Assembly (NCBI GenBank): GCA_943324575.2
Contig: CALPMD020000070.1
Span: 1 to 6,738 of the forward strand
From: Akkermansia muciniphila
GTDB taxonomy: Bacteria > Verrucomicrobiota > Verrucomicrobiia > Verrucomicrobiales > Akkermansiaceae
Direction of reading: 5' to 3'
DNA: 6,738 nt
The notes under the pieces: generated by a model
Databases searched by the model: none
What the model was told of the DNA's origin: nothing
Seen by the model: the letters and a program-made list of their open reading frames with translations, nothing else
Translations under genes and position numbers: made by a program
Part shown: one piece after another, positions 1 to 6,548 of the stretch
How the letters are laid out: the number at the start of each line of letters is the position of its first letter
How positions within the stretch are numbered: the stretch's first letter is position 1

Positions 1-126
1 GAGGCGTCGCAGCATTCCTCCAAGGCGTCGCAGCATTCCTCCAAGGCGTCGCAGCATTCCTCCAAGGCGTCGCAGCATTGCTCCAAGGCGACGCAGCATT
101 GCTCCAAGGCGTCGCAGCATTGCTCC
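1..126. repeat. 21-bp tandem repeat array, six copies, cut by left edge
   Basis: Six head-to-tail 21-bp units occupy 1-21, 22-42, 43-63, 64-84, 85-105 and 106-126. Each starts with AAGGCGTCGCAGCATT (GAG in place of AAG in the first). The first three units have a C at unit position 17 and the last three a G. Unit 5 also has GACG in place of GTCG. The C-to-G change turns the unit's centre into an AGCATTGCT palindrome. The array stops sharply at 127, where the sequence becomes AAGCCATCAGG. Because 21 is a multiple of three and the unit lacks stop trinucleotides, all six reading frames are open through it. It may be protein-coding, or an intergenic repeat that merely looks coding. The true length is unknown because it runs off the window. 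Confidence 0.95.
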
Positions 127-165
127 AAGCCATCAGGCAAAGCGGCCAACTCGCTGCAGGAGTGA
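1..165 (+). CDS. Possible C-terminal end of a heptapeptide-repeat protein (partial, frame uncertain)
   Basis: Reading from base 1 there is an open frame that ends in TGA at 163-165. It gives repeats of KASQHSS, then KASQHCS, followed by a short non-repeat tail ending in SLQE. No start is visible because the frame enters from the left edge. The call is weak. The second plus frame is also open, as RRRSIAP repeats, to a stop after base 340. The third gives GVAALLQ repeats and stops at 174-176. Three minus-strand frames are open too, one with an ATG at 133-131 that reads toward the left edge as repeated PWSNAAT/PWRNAAT. I do not recognise a family. The first frame is listed because its stop lies just before the promoter at 173-201, which would fit a gene end. 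The reverse-strand reading is a real alternative. Confidence 0.25.
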   Translation, partial: EASQHSSKASQHSSKASQHSSKASQHCSKATQHCSKASQHCSKPSGKAANSLQE

Positions 166-172
166 GGATTCT

Positions 173-201
173 TTGATTTTTCCCGCATTCCGAGTTATAC
201 T
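173..201 (+). promoter_or_regulatory. Sigma70-like promoter upstream of the hypothetical ORF
   Basis: A -35 box TTGATT (173-178) and a -10 box TATACT (196-201) are separated by exactly 17 bp, the optimal housekeeping spacing. Each box differs from the consensus at one or two positions. The predicted transcription start is about 207-209, giving a 5' untranslated leader of nearly 80 nt before the ATG at 286. It is the clearest promoter in the window. That it drives the 286-933 ORF is inferred from position; it could instead drive a short non-coding RNA. Confidence 0.6.
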
Positions 202-213
202 GGCGTCTTTTAT

Positions 214-235
214 CTGGATGCCTCGATTCATCCAG
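214..235 (+). other. Hairpin at the start of the predicted leader transcript
   Basis: CTGGATG (214-220) and CATCCAG (229-235) form a perfect 7-bp stem around the 8-nt loop CCTCGATT. It begins about six bases after the predicted transcription start of the promoter at 173-201. No T-run follows, so it is not a typical intrinsic terminator. A role as a 5' stabilising hairpin or regulatory leader element is possible but is inferred only from position. Confidence 0.4.
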
Positions 236-285
236 TCGGTGCTGCAAAAGCGTCACCTCGGACCAAACCGAACCGCATTCCCCCC

Positions 286-933
286 ATGCACTCAGAAATA
301 CACATCGATACGGATTTCCTTCTCGATCAAGTGGCCAGCTTGACTGCAGTCCAAAATAATCACGTATCCTGGGAAGCATTCGGTGAGCGCATTGAAAGCC
401 GCAGACACCGAGTCAGCCCGAGCACGCGCAGCGCAGAATCAGCCCCCGACAAGGCGGGTTCTGAACCCGTGCCGCAAGCGTCCAACTGGCAGCGCACCAA
501 AGAGCTCATCCATATTTTATTTGTGCGCCGCCGCCCGGAACACGATGGCATCCGCCAACGCATCGAAAACCTGGCTAAATTCTCAACGGCATCGCTCCTC
601 TCATTGCTGAGCATGTGGGTCGCAGGAATCCTCAAAATTTCGATCGCAGTGACCCGACCCATGGTGGCAACGATTCTTTACGCAGTGGTCCAATTTTCGG
701 GCGATTGGGAGATTCTCTGCAGTCCTCCGCCTAAGACCTCTCTGGAATGCCAATCCTCAACCTTGCCTGCAGTTGAAGGCAACACGCCTCGTAAGCCGGA
801 GGCTAGGCTATCAACTACACTCCATGTTCACCATCCGATGACTGGATCAAGCCACCATAAGCGACTTAAGGCGATCTTTGAGGCGAATCAGGAATGTCAC
901 GACTTCCCCACCCTTGACCAAGCCTTCAGTTAG
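286..933 (+). CDS. Hypothetical protein with hydrophobic central region
   Basis: This is an open frame of 215 codons that I do not recognise. The start ATG at 286 has no Shine-Dalgarno sequence but lies about 80 nt downstream of a good promoter. Residues 1-65 are polar. Residues 66-97 are basic and rich in Arg (a VRRRPEHDG stretch). Residues 99-138 are hydrophobic, with a Lys near 117 and an Arg near 124, and could be one or two weak membrane segments. After about residue 147 the codon choice becomes less ordered, with AGG, CTA and ACA codons, and the sequence is low-hydrophobicity and Ser/Thr/Pro/His-rich. The last 23 residues or so (from 862) are antisense to a degenerate copy of the sucB 3' end, so this tail is unlikely to be an ancestral part of the protein. 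Either a short real protein has acquired a read-through tail, or the whole frame is spurious. The first two thirds look more coding than the rest. Confidence 0.45.
   Translation: MHSEIHIDTDFLLDQVASLTAVQNNHVSWEAFGERIESRRHRVSPSTRSAESAPDKAGSEPVPQASNWQRTKELIHILFVRRRPEHDGIRQRIENLAKFSTASLLSLLSMWVAGILKISIAVTRPMVATILYAVVQFSGDWEILCSPPPKTSLECQSSTLPAVEGNTPRKPEARLSTTLHVHHPMTGSSHHKRLKAIFEANQECHDFPTLDQAFS
771..816. other. Nested inverted repeat
   Basis: An outer 6-bp pair, AGTTGA (771-776) and TCAACT (811-816), encloses an inner 5-bp pair, GCCTC (786-790) and GAGGC (799-803), with an 8-nt loop. The arms are separated by unpaired strands of 9 and 7 nt. On the minus strand it lies downstream of the sucB remnant, where a terminator for sucAB would be plausible, but there is no T-run on either side. 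It also falls inside the poorly coding second half of the 286-933 frame. Chance formation is possible. Confidence 0.2.
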
Positions 934-945
934 CAAAGGCAAGTG
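847..945 (-). pseudogene. Degenerate second copy of the sucB (E2) 3' end
   Basis: Bases 861-906 match 1008-1053 inside the end of sucB at 39 of 46 positions by hand alignment, in the same orientation and codon register. Read on the minus strand, the remnant gives LVKGGEVVTF followed by LIRLKDRLKS. Intact sucB has [10 protein letters not shown] and [10 protein letters not shown]. The reading continues LMVA to a TGA at 849-847. Upstream of LVKG the amino-acid similarity fades, although the nucleotide pattern near 930-945 still resembles sucB 1078-1092 if one indel is allowed. The catalytic His and Asp of the HRLVDG motif are replaced by Glu and Lys, and a stop at 966-964 closes the frame upstream, so no functional enzyme is encoded. 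It is either a partial tandem duplication of sucB or the last piece of a lost paralogous E2 gene. The boundary at 945 is approximate. Confidence 0.7.
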
Positions 946-981
946 GAGGATCTCGCTGCACTCTCAAAGCCCCGGAAAGCC

Positions 982-2409
982 TTACATTTCCAAGAGCATC
1001 CGTGTCGGCGACTCGAGGCTATCTTTGATGCGGATCAGGAATGTCACGGCCTCTTTGCCATCCACGAGGCGGTGGTCGTAGCTGAGGGCGAGGTACATCA
1101 TCGGACGAATGACCACTTGGCCGTTCAGGGCAACGGGGCGCTGCTGGATGGTGTGCATGCCTAGAATGCCGCTTTGGGGCGGGTTGATGATGGGCGTGCT
1201 GAGCAGTGATCCGTAGGTGCCACCGTTGGAAATGGTGAAGACGCCCCCGGTGAGGTCTTCGAGGGTGATTTTCCCATCCTTGGCCTTCTTGGCATAATCG
1301 AGAATGTCCTTTTCGATCTGAGCGAAGGATTTCTGATCCGCATCGCGCAACACGGGGACGACGAGGCCTTTTTCCGTGCCGATAGCCACACCGATATCGT
1401 AGAAGTGATTTTCAATGATGTCCGTACCATCGATGCGACCATTGATGGCGGGAACGTCTTTGAGCGCTTGGGCGACCGCTTTGACAAAGAATGACATGAA
1501 GCCGAGTTTGACCCCGTGCTTCTTCATGAAGTCCTCCTGCACTTGCTTACGCAGCTCCATGACCGCAGTCATGTCCACCTCGTTAAAGGTGGTGAGAATG
1601 GCAGCCGTTTGTTGAGCGTTGACGAGGTGCGTGGCAATCTTACGGCGCAGCATCGACATCTTCTTACGCGTGGTCCGACCCTCAGTCACAGCAACCGTAG
1701 AAGGACGCTCTGAAGGGGCGACGGCCATGGTGAAGTCTGGCTTTTCAGATGCAGGGGCCGCCACAGGAACAGGAGTCGGAGCAGGCGCTGATACTGGTGC
1801 GGGAGTTGGCGCGACGGCCACGGGTGCGGGTGCTGGCGGTGCGACTGTGCTGCCCGAAGTCACACTGGTATCAATGGTGGCAATAACGGTGCCGATCGTG
1901 ACTTCTTCGCCTTCAGGCGTGATGATCTTTAAACGGCCCGCGGCAGGTGACTCGAGCTCGTTGGAGACCTTGTCAGTCTCTAGGGTGACGAGCACTTCGC
2001 CCTTCGACACGAGATCGTTGTCGTTTTTACGCCATTTGGCGACGTTGGCCGAGGTGATCGACTCACCGGCAGCGGGGACTTTGAGTTCGATGACAGCACC
2101 GGACACTGGAGCTGCCACTGGAACTGCCACTGGTGCAGCTTGAACTACAGGAGCGGGAGCAGAAACCGCAGCCACCCCACTGATGATGCGGGCAATGACC
2201 GTGCCGATGGTAACTTCCTCGCCTTCTCCCACTAGGATCTCAAGAGTTCCATCGGCATCAGCCTCGAGCTCGTTGGATACCTTGTCCGTATCCAGTGTGA
2301 CGAGGATCTCGCCTTTTTTGACAGCGTCTCCGTTTTTTTTGTGCCAGCGTGCAACATTGGCAGAGGTAATGGATTCGCCGGCGGCGGGTACTTTGACGTC
2401 GAGTGACAT
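982..2409 (-). CDS. sucB: 2-oxoglutarate dehydrogenase E2, dihydrolipoyl succinyltransferase, two lipoyl domains
   Basis: This is the E2 core of the 2-oxoglutarate dehydrogenase complex, a cytosolic TCA-cycle enzyme that passes the succinyl group from lipoyl-lysine to CoA. It has 475 residues, longer than the roughly 405 of the E. coli protein. Lipoyl domain 1 spans about residues 1-76, with the lipoylated Lys43 in DTDKVS. Lipoyl domain 2 spans about 106-180, with Lys147 in ETDKVS. Both begin with the same 14-residue string, [14 protein letters not shown]. Ala/Pro/Val-rich linkers run at about 77-105 and 181-225. The catalytic domain runs from about 245 to the end, with SYDHRLVDG giving the active-site His446 and Asp450. 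No peripheral subunit-binding domain is visible between the second linker and the catalytic domain. Succinyl specificity is inferred from sucA upstream and from the LTTFNEVDM stretch typical of succinyltransferases. The gene follows sucA by 39 bp with no clear ribosome binding site, which suggests cotranscription. Confidence 0.96.
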   Translation of the reverse strand: MSLDVKVPAAGESITSANVARWHKKNGDAVKKGEILVTLDTDKVSNELEADADGTLEILVGEGEEVTIGTVIARIISGVAAVSAPAPVVQAAPVAVPVAAPVSGAVIELKVPAAGESITSANVAKWRKNDNDLVSKGEVLVTLETDKVSNELESPAAGRLKIITPEGEEVTIGTVIATIDTSVTSGSTVAPPAPAPVAVAPTPAPVSAPAPTPVPVAAPASEKPDFTMAVAPSERPSTVAVTEGRTTRKKMSMLRRKIATHLVNAQQTAAILTTFNEVDMTAVMELRKQVQEDFMKKHGVKLGFMSFFVKAVAQALKDVPAINGRIDGTDIIENHFYDIGVAIGTEKGLVVPVLRDADQKSFAQIEKDILDYAKKAKDGKITLEDLTGGVFTISNGGTYGSLLSTPIINPPQSGILGMHTIQQRPVALNGQVVIRPMMYLALSYDHRLVDGKEAVTFLIRIKDSLESPTRMLLEM

Positions 2410-2448
2410 GAGTGAAGCAGTGTGAGGGTTGGAAAAAAGGAATGATAC

Positions 2449-5223
2449 TTAGACTTCGAAGGCTTGAGCCAAGAGTTGCTTTTGCTCGCGGTAGTGAATC
2501 GCCTTCGAGCCTGGTGCGGGACTGGAAGCAGTTCCCCGGCCAGCATAGCGGATTTTACTGCCCACGGCCATTTCCAAGCGAGGGGAGATATAGGACCATG
2601 CCCCCATGTTGAGCGGTTCTTCTTGGCACCAGACGAAGCTGGTGGCCTTCGAGTATTGGCTGATGATGGCACTGACCAATTCGCGATGGAATGGATAGAG
2701 CTGCTCGATGCGGATAATGGCCGCGTTTTCGATGCCCTTTTCCTGACGATGCGCGACGAGATCGTAATACACTTTTCCGCTGCAGAAAATCACGCGACTG
2801 ACGTCGGCAGGATTGGCGAAATCTTTGGTGTCAGGCAGAACTTCTTGGAAGCAGCTACCTTCAAGGAAGTCCGCTTCCGGGGAGACGGCTTCAGGGCGGC
2901 CCAGCAGGCTCTTGGGCGTCATCAAGATCAGTGGCTTGCGGAAATCCCGATGCTTCTGGCGGCGCAGCGCGTGGAAGTACTGAGCCGGCGTGGTGAAGTT
3001 GCCGACGATCATGTTCTTCTCGGCGCATAGCTGGAGGAAACGTTCGAGACGGGCGCTGGAGTGCTCAGGACCCATGCCTTCGTAGCCGTGCGGTAACAGC
3101 ATCACCAAATCGCTGGGCGTCTGCCACTTCGACTCGGCCGATGAAATGAATTGGTCGATGATGACCTGCGCACCATTGGAGAAGTCGCCGAACTGAGCTT
3201 CCCACAAGGTGAGCATGCTCGGATAGGACAGCGAATAGCCGTAGTCGAAGCCGAGTACTGCAAATTCAGAAAGGAAGGAATTGTGTACGCAGAACTTCGC
3301 TTGAGTGGGGTCGAGGTGCTCCAGCGGGATGTAACGCTCGCGCGTCTCATAGTCGTAGAAAACCGCATGGCGGTGCGAGAAGGTACCGCGGCGGCAGTCT
3401 TGCCCCGACAACCGCACCGGCGTATTTTCCAACAACAAGGAACCAAAGGCCAGGGACTCGGCAAAGGCCCAGTCGATCGGTCCGCCATTCGCCAGCGCTT
3501 CGACACGGCGTGGGATGAAACGCTTTTCCAGCGTTGGGTTCAGATGGAAATCGCTTGGAATGGTGGTGAGCGTGCGGCCGATTTTTTGCAGCGTATCCTG
3601 GCTCACCCCAGTCGCGACTGGCGCGTGGGAATAAGCGGGCTGGACCACGCCGGTCGAGCCACTGAATGCGGTGCGGTCGCCCGCCTCCTGCAACTCGAGC
3701 ATCTTTTGATAGCCGTTTTCCAGCTTATCCCAGATCGACTGCTCCAGTGACTCCAGATCCGCTTGGCTGATGACGCCCTGCGCGACAAGCTGCTGCTTGT
3801 AGATGTTGCCGAATGTCGGGCGATCGGCGATTTTCTTGGCGATCGTTGGCTGGGTGAACGCCGCTTGGTCGGCCTCATTGTGGCCCTGGCGACGGTAACA
3901 ATACATGTCGATGACGATGTCGCGCTCGAACTTCTGGCGGAACTCGAGAGCAAATACCGATGCCCAGTAAAGTTCCATCGGTTCCTCGCCATTCACATGG
4001 AGAATCGGTGCTTCGATCATCTTCGCCACGTCCGTCGCATAGGCGGACGACCGCGCGTCGGCAGGAACCGTGGTAAAACCGATCTGGTTGTTGATGATCA
4101 AGTGGATCGTGCCGCCCGTGCGGTAGCCTTTGAGCTGGGAAAGATTGAGCACTTCCGCGACCGATCCTTGGCCCGCGAATGCGGCGTCGCCGTGCAGCAG
4201 AATCGGCAGCACCTGCTTGCGGTCGATCTCACCGCTGCCTTCGCTCAACACACGTTGGCGGGCGCGGGTTTTGCCTTCGACGACGGAGTTGACGGCTTCC
4301 AAGTGGCTCGGATTAGCAGCCAGACTGACGCGGACCTTGCCGTCGTTGAGCTCGCGGATGCTTTCGTAGCCGAGGTGATATTTCACATCGCCATCGCCAG
4401 CAACCAGGTCGGGCTCATAGTTGGGCGTGAACTCGTAAAGGACGGTGGTGAGCGACTTCCGGACAAAGTTGGCGAGGATATTCATCCGCCCGCGGTGCGA
4501 CATGCCCATTTCGATCTCCTTGACGCCGTGCGAGGGACAAGCTTCGAGGATCGCGTTGAGGATGATCATCGCGCCTTCGCCACCTTCGTTGGAGAAACGT
4601 TTTTCGCCGAGGAAGCGCTTGCCGAGAAAGTTTTCAAAGGCTTCGGCCTCCAACACCCAGCAGAGCGAATTCAATTTCATTTGCGGCGACTCGTCGCGGC
4701 GTATCGCGTGGGCTTCGATCCGCTCGCGCACCCAGTGGCGGACGGTCGTGTTGTGAATGTGCATGAACTCGAAGCCGATCTTGCCCGAGTAAGTCGCCTT
4801 CAAGGCATCCACCATCTCGCCAAGCTTCATCTTATCCCCGTGACGGAAGAACGAATTCCACGCCATGCGATCCAAATCCGCCGTGCTCAGTCCGAACTGG
4901 TCGATCTGCAAACGCGGATTGTGCTCTGGCTCGTCTTCTAGCGGATTGATATTCGCCTGAGTATGACCGAGCGTGCGGTAATTATAAATCAAGCTCACCA
5001 CTCTGCCAAAAAACGCCAAGTCTGCATCTGATGCTGGCGCACCGGAAACCGATACCCCTGCAGCAATCGCTTCCTCTTTACGCCTCACTTGGGCCGATCC
5101 TAGCTCAAATCCTTGAAAAAATGCAGCCCAGGTGGCATCGACCGAGAGAGGGTCTTCGCACCATTGGGCATATTGGGATTCCATCAAATCTGCGTTTTGT
5201 CGCGCCGAAACCGAAGAGTTCAT
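2449..5223 (-). CDS. sucA: 2-oxoglutarate dehydrogenase E1 component, thiamine-diphosphate-dependent
   Basis: E1 decarboxylates 2-oxoglutarate and reductively succinylates the lipoyl group on E2. It has 924 residues, against 933 in E. coli, so it is full length. The N-terminus carries the E1o-type segment SQYAQWCEDP (residues 16-25), followed by VDATWAAFF, the region that in this family contacts E2. Substrate- and cofactor-site histidines are in MSHRGRMN (His243) and NPSHLEAV (His307). The thiamine diphosphate/magnesium motif runs from HGDAAFAGQG (Asp346) to IINNQIGF (Asn378-379). The C-terminal transketolase-like half has LSEFAVLGFDYGYS (651-664), WEAQFGDF (674-681) and LLPHGYEGMGPEHSSAR (709-725), all typical of E1o. 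The ATG at 5223 is the first plausible start before the conserved N-terminal motif; no Shine-Dalgarno sequence precedes it. It heads the operon with sucB. The third subunit, E3 (lpd), is not in the window and must come from elsewhere. Confidence 0.98.
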   Translation of the reverse strand: MNSSVSARQNADLMESQYAQWCEDPLSVDATWAAFFQGFELGSAQVRRKEEAIAAGVSVSGAPASDADLAFFGRVVSLIYNYRTLGHTQANINPLEDEPEHNPRLQIDQFGLSTADLDRMAWNSFFRHGDKMKLGEMVDALKATYSGKIGFEFMHIHNTTVRHWVRERIEAHAIRRDESPQMKLNSLCWVLEAEAFENFLGKRFLGEKRFSNEGGEGAMIILNAILEACPSHGVKEIEMGMSHRGRMNILANFVRKSLTTVLYEFTPNYEPDLVAGDGDVKYHLGYESIRELNDGKVRVSLAANPSHLEAVNSVVEGKTRARQRVLSEGSGEIDRKQVLPILLHGDAAFAGQGSVAEVLNLSQLKGYRTGGTIHLIINNQIGFTTVPADARSSAYATDVAKMIEAPILHVNGEEPMELYWASVFALEFRQKFERDIVIDMYCYRRQGHNEADQAAFTQPTIAKKIADRPTFGNIYKQQLVAQGVISQADLESLEQSIWDKLENGYQKMLELQEAGDRTAFSGSTGVVQPAYSHAPVATGVSQDTLQKIGRTLTTIPSDFHLNPTLEKRFIPRRVEALANGGPIDWAFAESLAFGSLLLENTPVRLSGQDCRRGTFSHRHAVFYDYETRERYIPLEHLDPTQAKFCVHNSFLSEFAVLGFDYGYSLSYPSMLTLWEAQFGDFSNGAQVIIDQFISSAESKWQTPSDLVMLLPHGYEGMGPEHSSARLERFLQLCAEKNMIVGNFTTPAQYFHALRRQKHRDFRKPLILMTPKSLLGRPEAVSPEADFLEGSCFQEVLPDTKDFANPADVSRVIFCSGKVYYDLVAHRQEKGIENAAIIRIEQLYPFHRELVSAIISQYSKATSFVWCQEEPLNMGAWSYISPRLEMAVGSKIRYAGRGTASSPAPGSKAIHYREQKQLLAQAFEV

Positions 5224-5362
5224 GATAAACGGGTAAAATTATGAAGCGTGCCCGCGAATTTCCCGCTTGGCCCGCCACGCACTGCGCTTCATTAAAGGGC
5301 ATGCGCTGCAACGTCAATCGTGCAGGCCAATTTCTACCAGAAATCTTTCCCCGTTTTATCCC
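5224..5362. promoter_or_regulatory. Divergent intergenic region between sucA and the ABC ATPase gene
   Basis: This 139-bp gap must hold the promoters for sucAB (leftward) and the ATPase gene (rightward). The best leftward candidate is TTGACG (5317-5312, minus strand) and TTTAAT (5296-5291), with a short 15-bp spacer. CATAAT (5243-5238) is a second possible -10 box but lacks a matching -35. For the rightward gene I see only weak candidates. No operator palindrome or riboswitch-like fold was recognised. Confidence 0.3.
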
Positions 5363-6295
5363 ATGATCGAAGTCAACCAACTCACCAAACGCTTCGCCCG
5401 TCACGAAGCCGTCCGCGGCATCGACTTTTCCGTGGACCGAGGCGAGATTGTAGGCTTTCTGGGGCCTAACGGTGCCGGCAAGACCACGACGCTGCGGATG
5501 CTCACCGGTTATCTACCGCCCACCTCCGGCACCGCCACCATCGCAGGCCACGATATTTTCCGCGAATCGATCGAAGCGCGCCGCAAAATCGGCTATATGC
5601 CCGAAAACGTTCCGCTCTATGAGGACATGCGGGTGCGCGAGTACCTTAAATTCCGGGCGAATATCAAAGGCCTGGGCTTCAGCGACACCCACCGCCGCGT
5701 CAATTCGGTCATCGACACCTGCGGCCTCGGCGATGTCCGCCGGAAAATGATCAAAACTCTCTCCAAAGGCTACCGCCAGCGCGTCGGCCTCGCCGATGCT
5801 CTGGTTCATGACCCGGAACTACTCATCCTCGACGAGCCGACCAACGGCCTCGACCCCAACCAAATCCGTCAGATCCGCGAACTCATCCGCCATCTCAGCC
5901 AATCTCACACCGTCCTCATTTCCACCCACATCCTCTCCGAAGTGGAAATGACCTGCAACCGGGTCATTATCATTGATGGCGGCCGAATCAAAGCTGCTGA
6001 CACCCCCGCTAACCTCATTAGCCAAATGCGGGCCGCTGGGCGCATCCAAGTCGAAATCCAAGCCGATCCCCAGATCGTCACTACGGCGATCCAGCAACTC
6101 GACTCGATTAAGAAAGTCACCTCCGAACCTCACGACGAGGCATGGACCCGCTTCACCGTCTGGATCGATTCAGGCGCCGACGCTCGTGCCGACATCGCCT
6201 ACGTCGCCGCGAAACACGGCTGGCCTCTGCGCTCCCTCTTCCGGCATGTCGCCACCCTGGAGGACGTCTTTGTCGAACTCACCCGCAAAGACTGA
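5363..6295 (+). CDS. ABC transporter ATP-binding protein (ABC-2 / GldA-like)
   Basis: This cytoplasmic nucleotide-binding subunit of an ABC exporter has 310 residues. From the ATG at 5363 it begins MIEVNQLTKRF, the usual start of this family. An earlier in-frame start at 5267 would add 32 residues unlike any ABC N-terminus, so 5363 is preferred. Walker A is GPNGAGKTT (34-42). The Q-loop position reads IGYMPE, with Glu81 where Gln is usual, a variant common in this subfamily. The signature is LSKGYRQR (133-140). Walker B is LLILDE (153-158), followed by the D-loop NGLD (161-164) and the switch His189 in STHIL. Residues from about 215 form the extra C-terminal domain of ABC-2 ATPases, with TLEDVFVELTRKD at the end. 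The family fits GldA or drug/polysaccharide/multi-copper-type exporters; the substrate cannot be told. A permease gene usually follows directly, but here the next gene is on the opposite strand 25 bp away, so the membrane partner lies elsewhere or has been lost. Confidence 0.93.
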   Translation: MIEVNQLTKRFARHEAVRGIDFSVDRGEIVGFLGPNGAGKTTTLRMLTGYLPPTSGTATIAGHDIFRESIEARRKIGYMPENVPLYEDMRVREYLKFRANIKGLGFSDTHRRVNSVIDTCGLGDVRRKMIKTLSKGYRQRVGLADALVHDPELLILDEPTNGLDPNQIRQIRELIRHLSQSHTVLISTHILSEVEMTCNRVIIIDGGRIKAADTPANLISQMRAAGRIQVEIQADPQIVTTAIQQLDSIKKVTSEPHDEAWTRFTVWIDSGADARADIAYVAAKHGWPLRSLFRHVATLEDVFVELTRKD

Positions 6296-6320
6296 GCTTC
6301 GCCGACACCTGCCCTCCTCA

Positions 6321-6491
6321 TCAATCTCCCAGTCCTTGGGCATAGATTTCGTCTTTGGTGAAGACGATCAGCATTGGTCGGCAGCAGATTTCACAATCGT
6401 AATCCACCTCCGCAGGCATCTCATCGGGGTGCGGCACGGCGACTTCAAAAACCTCAAAGCAGGTGGGACAGGTGACTTCGGCGAGTTCCAT
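6321..6491 (-). CDS. CPXCG-type cysteine-rich small protein (putative zinc-binding)
   Basis: This 56-residue protein has two cysteine clusters: CPTC at residues 8-11 and CEICCRPM at 33-40. The spacing, and the acidic DYDCEICCRP segment, match the short Cys_rich_CPXG family, which is predicted to bind zinc. No biochemical function is firmly known. The first knuckle here ends in Phe (CPTCF) rather than the family's Gly (CPXCG). The start at 6491 is chosen because AGGA precedes it by 6 nt. In-frame ATGs and a TTG farther upstream, to 6530, would add up to 13 residues of Gly/Met-rich sequence without family resemblance. It converges on the ABC gene with 25 bp between stops and no visible terminator. 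It lies 57 bp downstream of a membrane-protein gene on the same strand, so the two may be cotranscribed. Confidence 0.8.
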   Translation of the reverse strand: MELAEVTCPTCFEVFEVAVPHPDEMPAEVDYDCEICCRPMLIVFTKDEIYAQGLGD

Positions 6492-6497
6492 GCTGCA

Positions 6498-6501
6498 TCC
6501 T
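6498..6501 (-). promoter_or_regulatory. Ribosome binding site of the CPXCG gene
   Basis: AGGA on the minus strand lies 6 nt before the ATG at 6491. It is the only clear Shine-Dalgarno-like site next to a start in the window, and it decides the start of the 56-residue protein against longer in-frame options. Confidence 0.5.
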
Positions 6502-6548
6502 AACATCGAACCACCCATAACCCAACCCAAGAAATCATCTTCCCCCCT

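Noticed and set aside
1..126. CRISPR array
   Set aside because: The 21-bp units are directly adjacent with no unique spacers, so this is a simple tandem repeat.
961..981. Rho-independent terminator right after sucB
   Set aside because: The AAAGCC copies here are direct rather than inverted repeats and no T-run follows on the minus strand.
1619..2143. Plus-strand frame rich in Gly/Ala/Thr over the sucB linker
   Set aside because: It is the antisense reading of the Ala/Pro linker of E2 and so is low complexity by construction.
2464..3030. Plus-strand open frame of 188 codons antisense to the sucA 3' end
   Set aside because: It overlaps the conserved C-terminal half of sucA. It has no promoter or ribosome binding site and its composition mirrors the sense gene.
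3763..4941. Long plus-strand open frame of 392 codons antisense to sucA
   Set aside because: It lies wholly inside sucA, which has every family motif. The frame is open because of strong GC codon bias in sucA, and its translation has no recognisable domain.
5267..5362. N-terminal extension of the ABC ATPase from an upstream in-frame start
   Set aside because: The 32 extra residues do not resemble ABC proteins and fall in the divergent promoter region; the family start MIEVNQLTKRF fits 5363.
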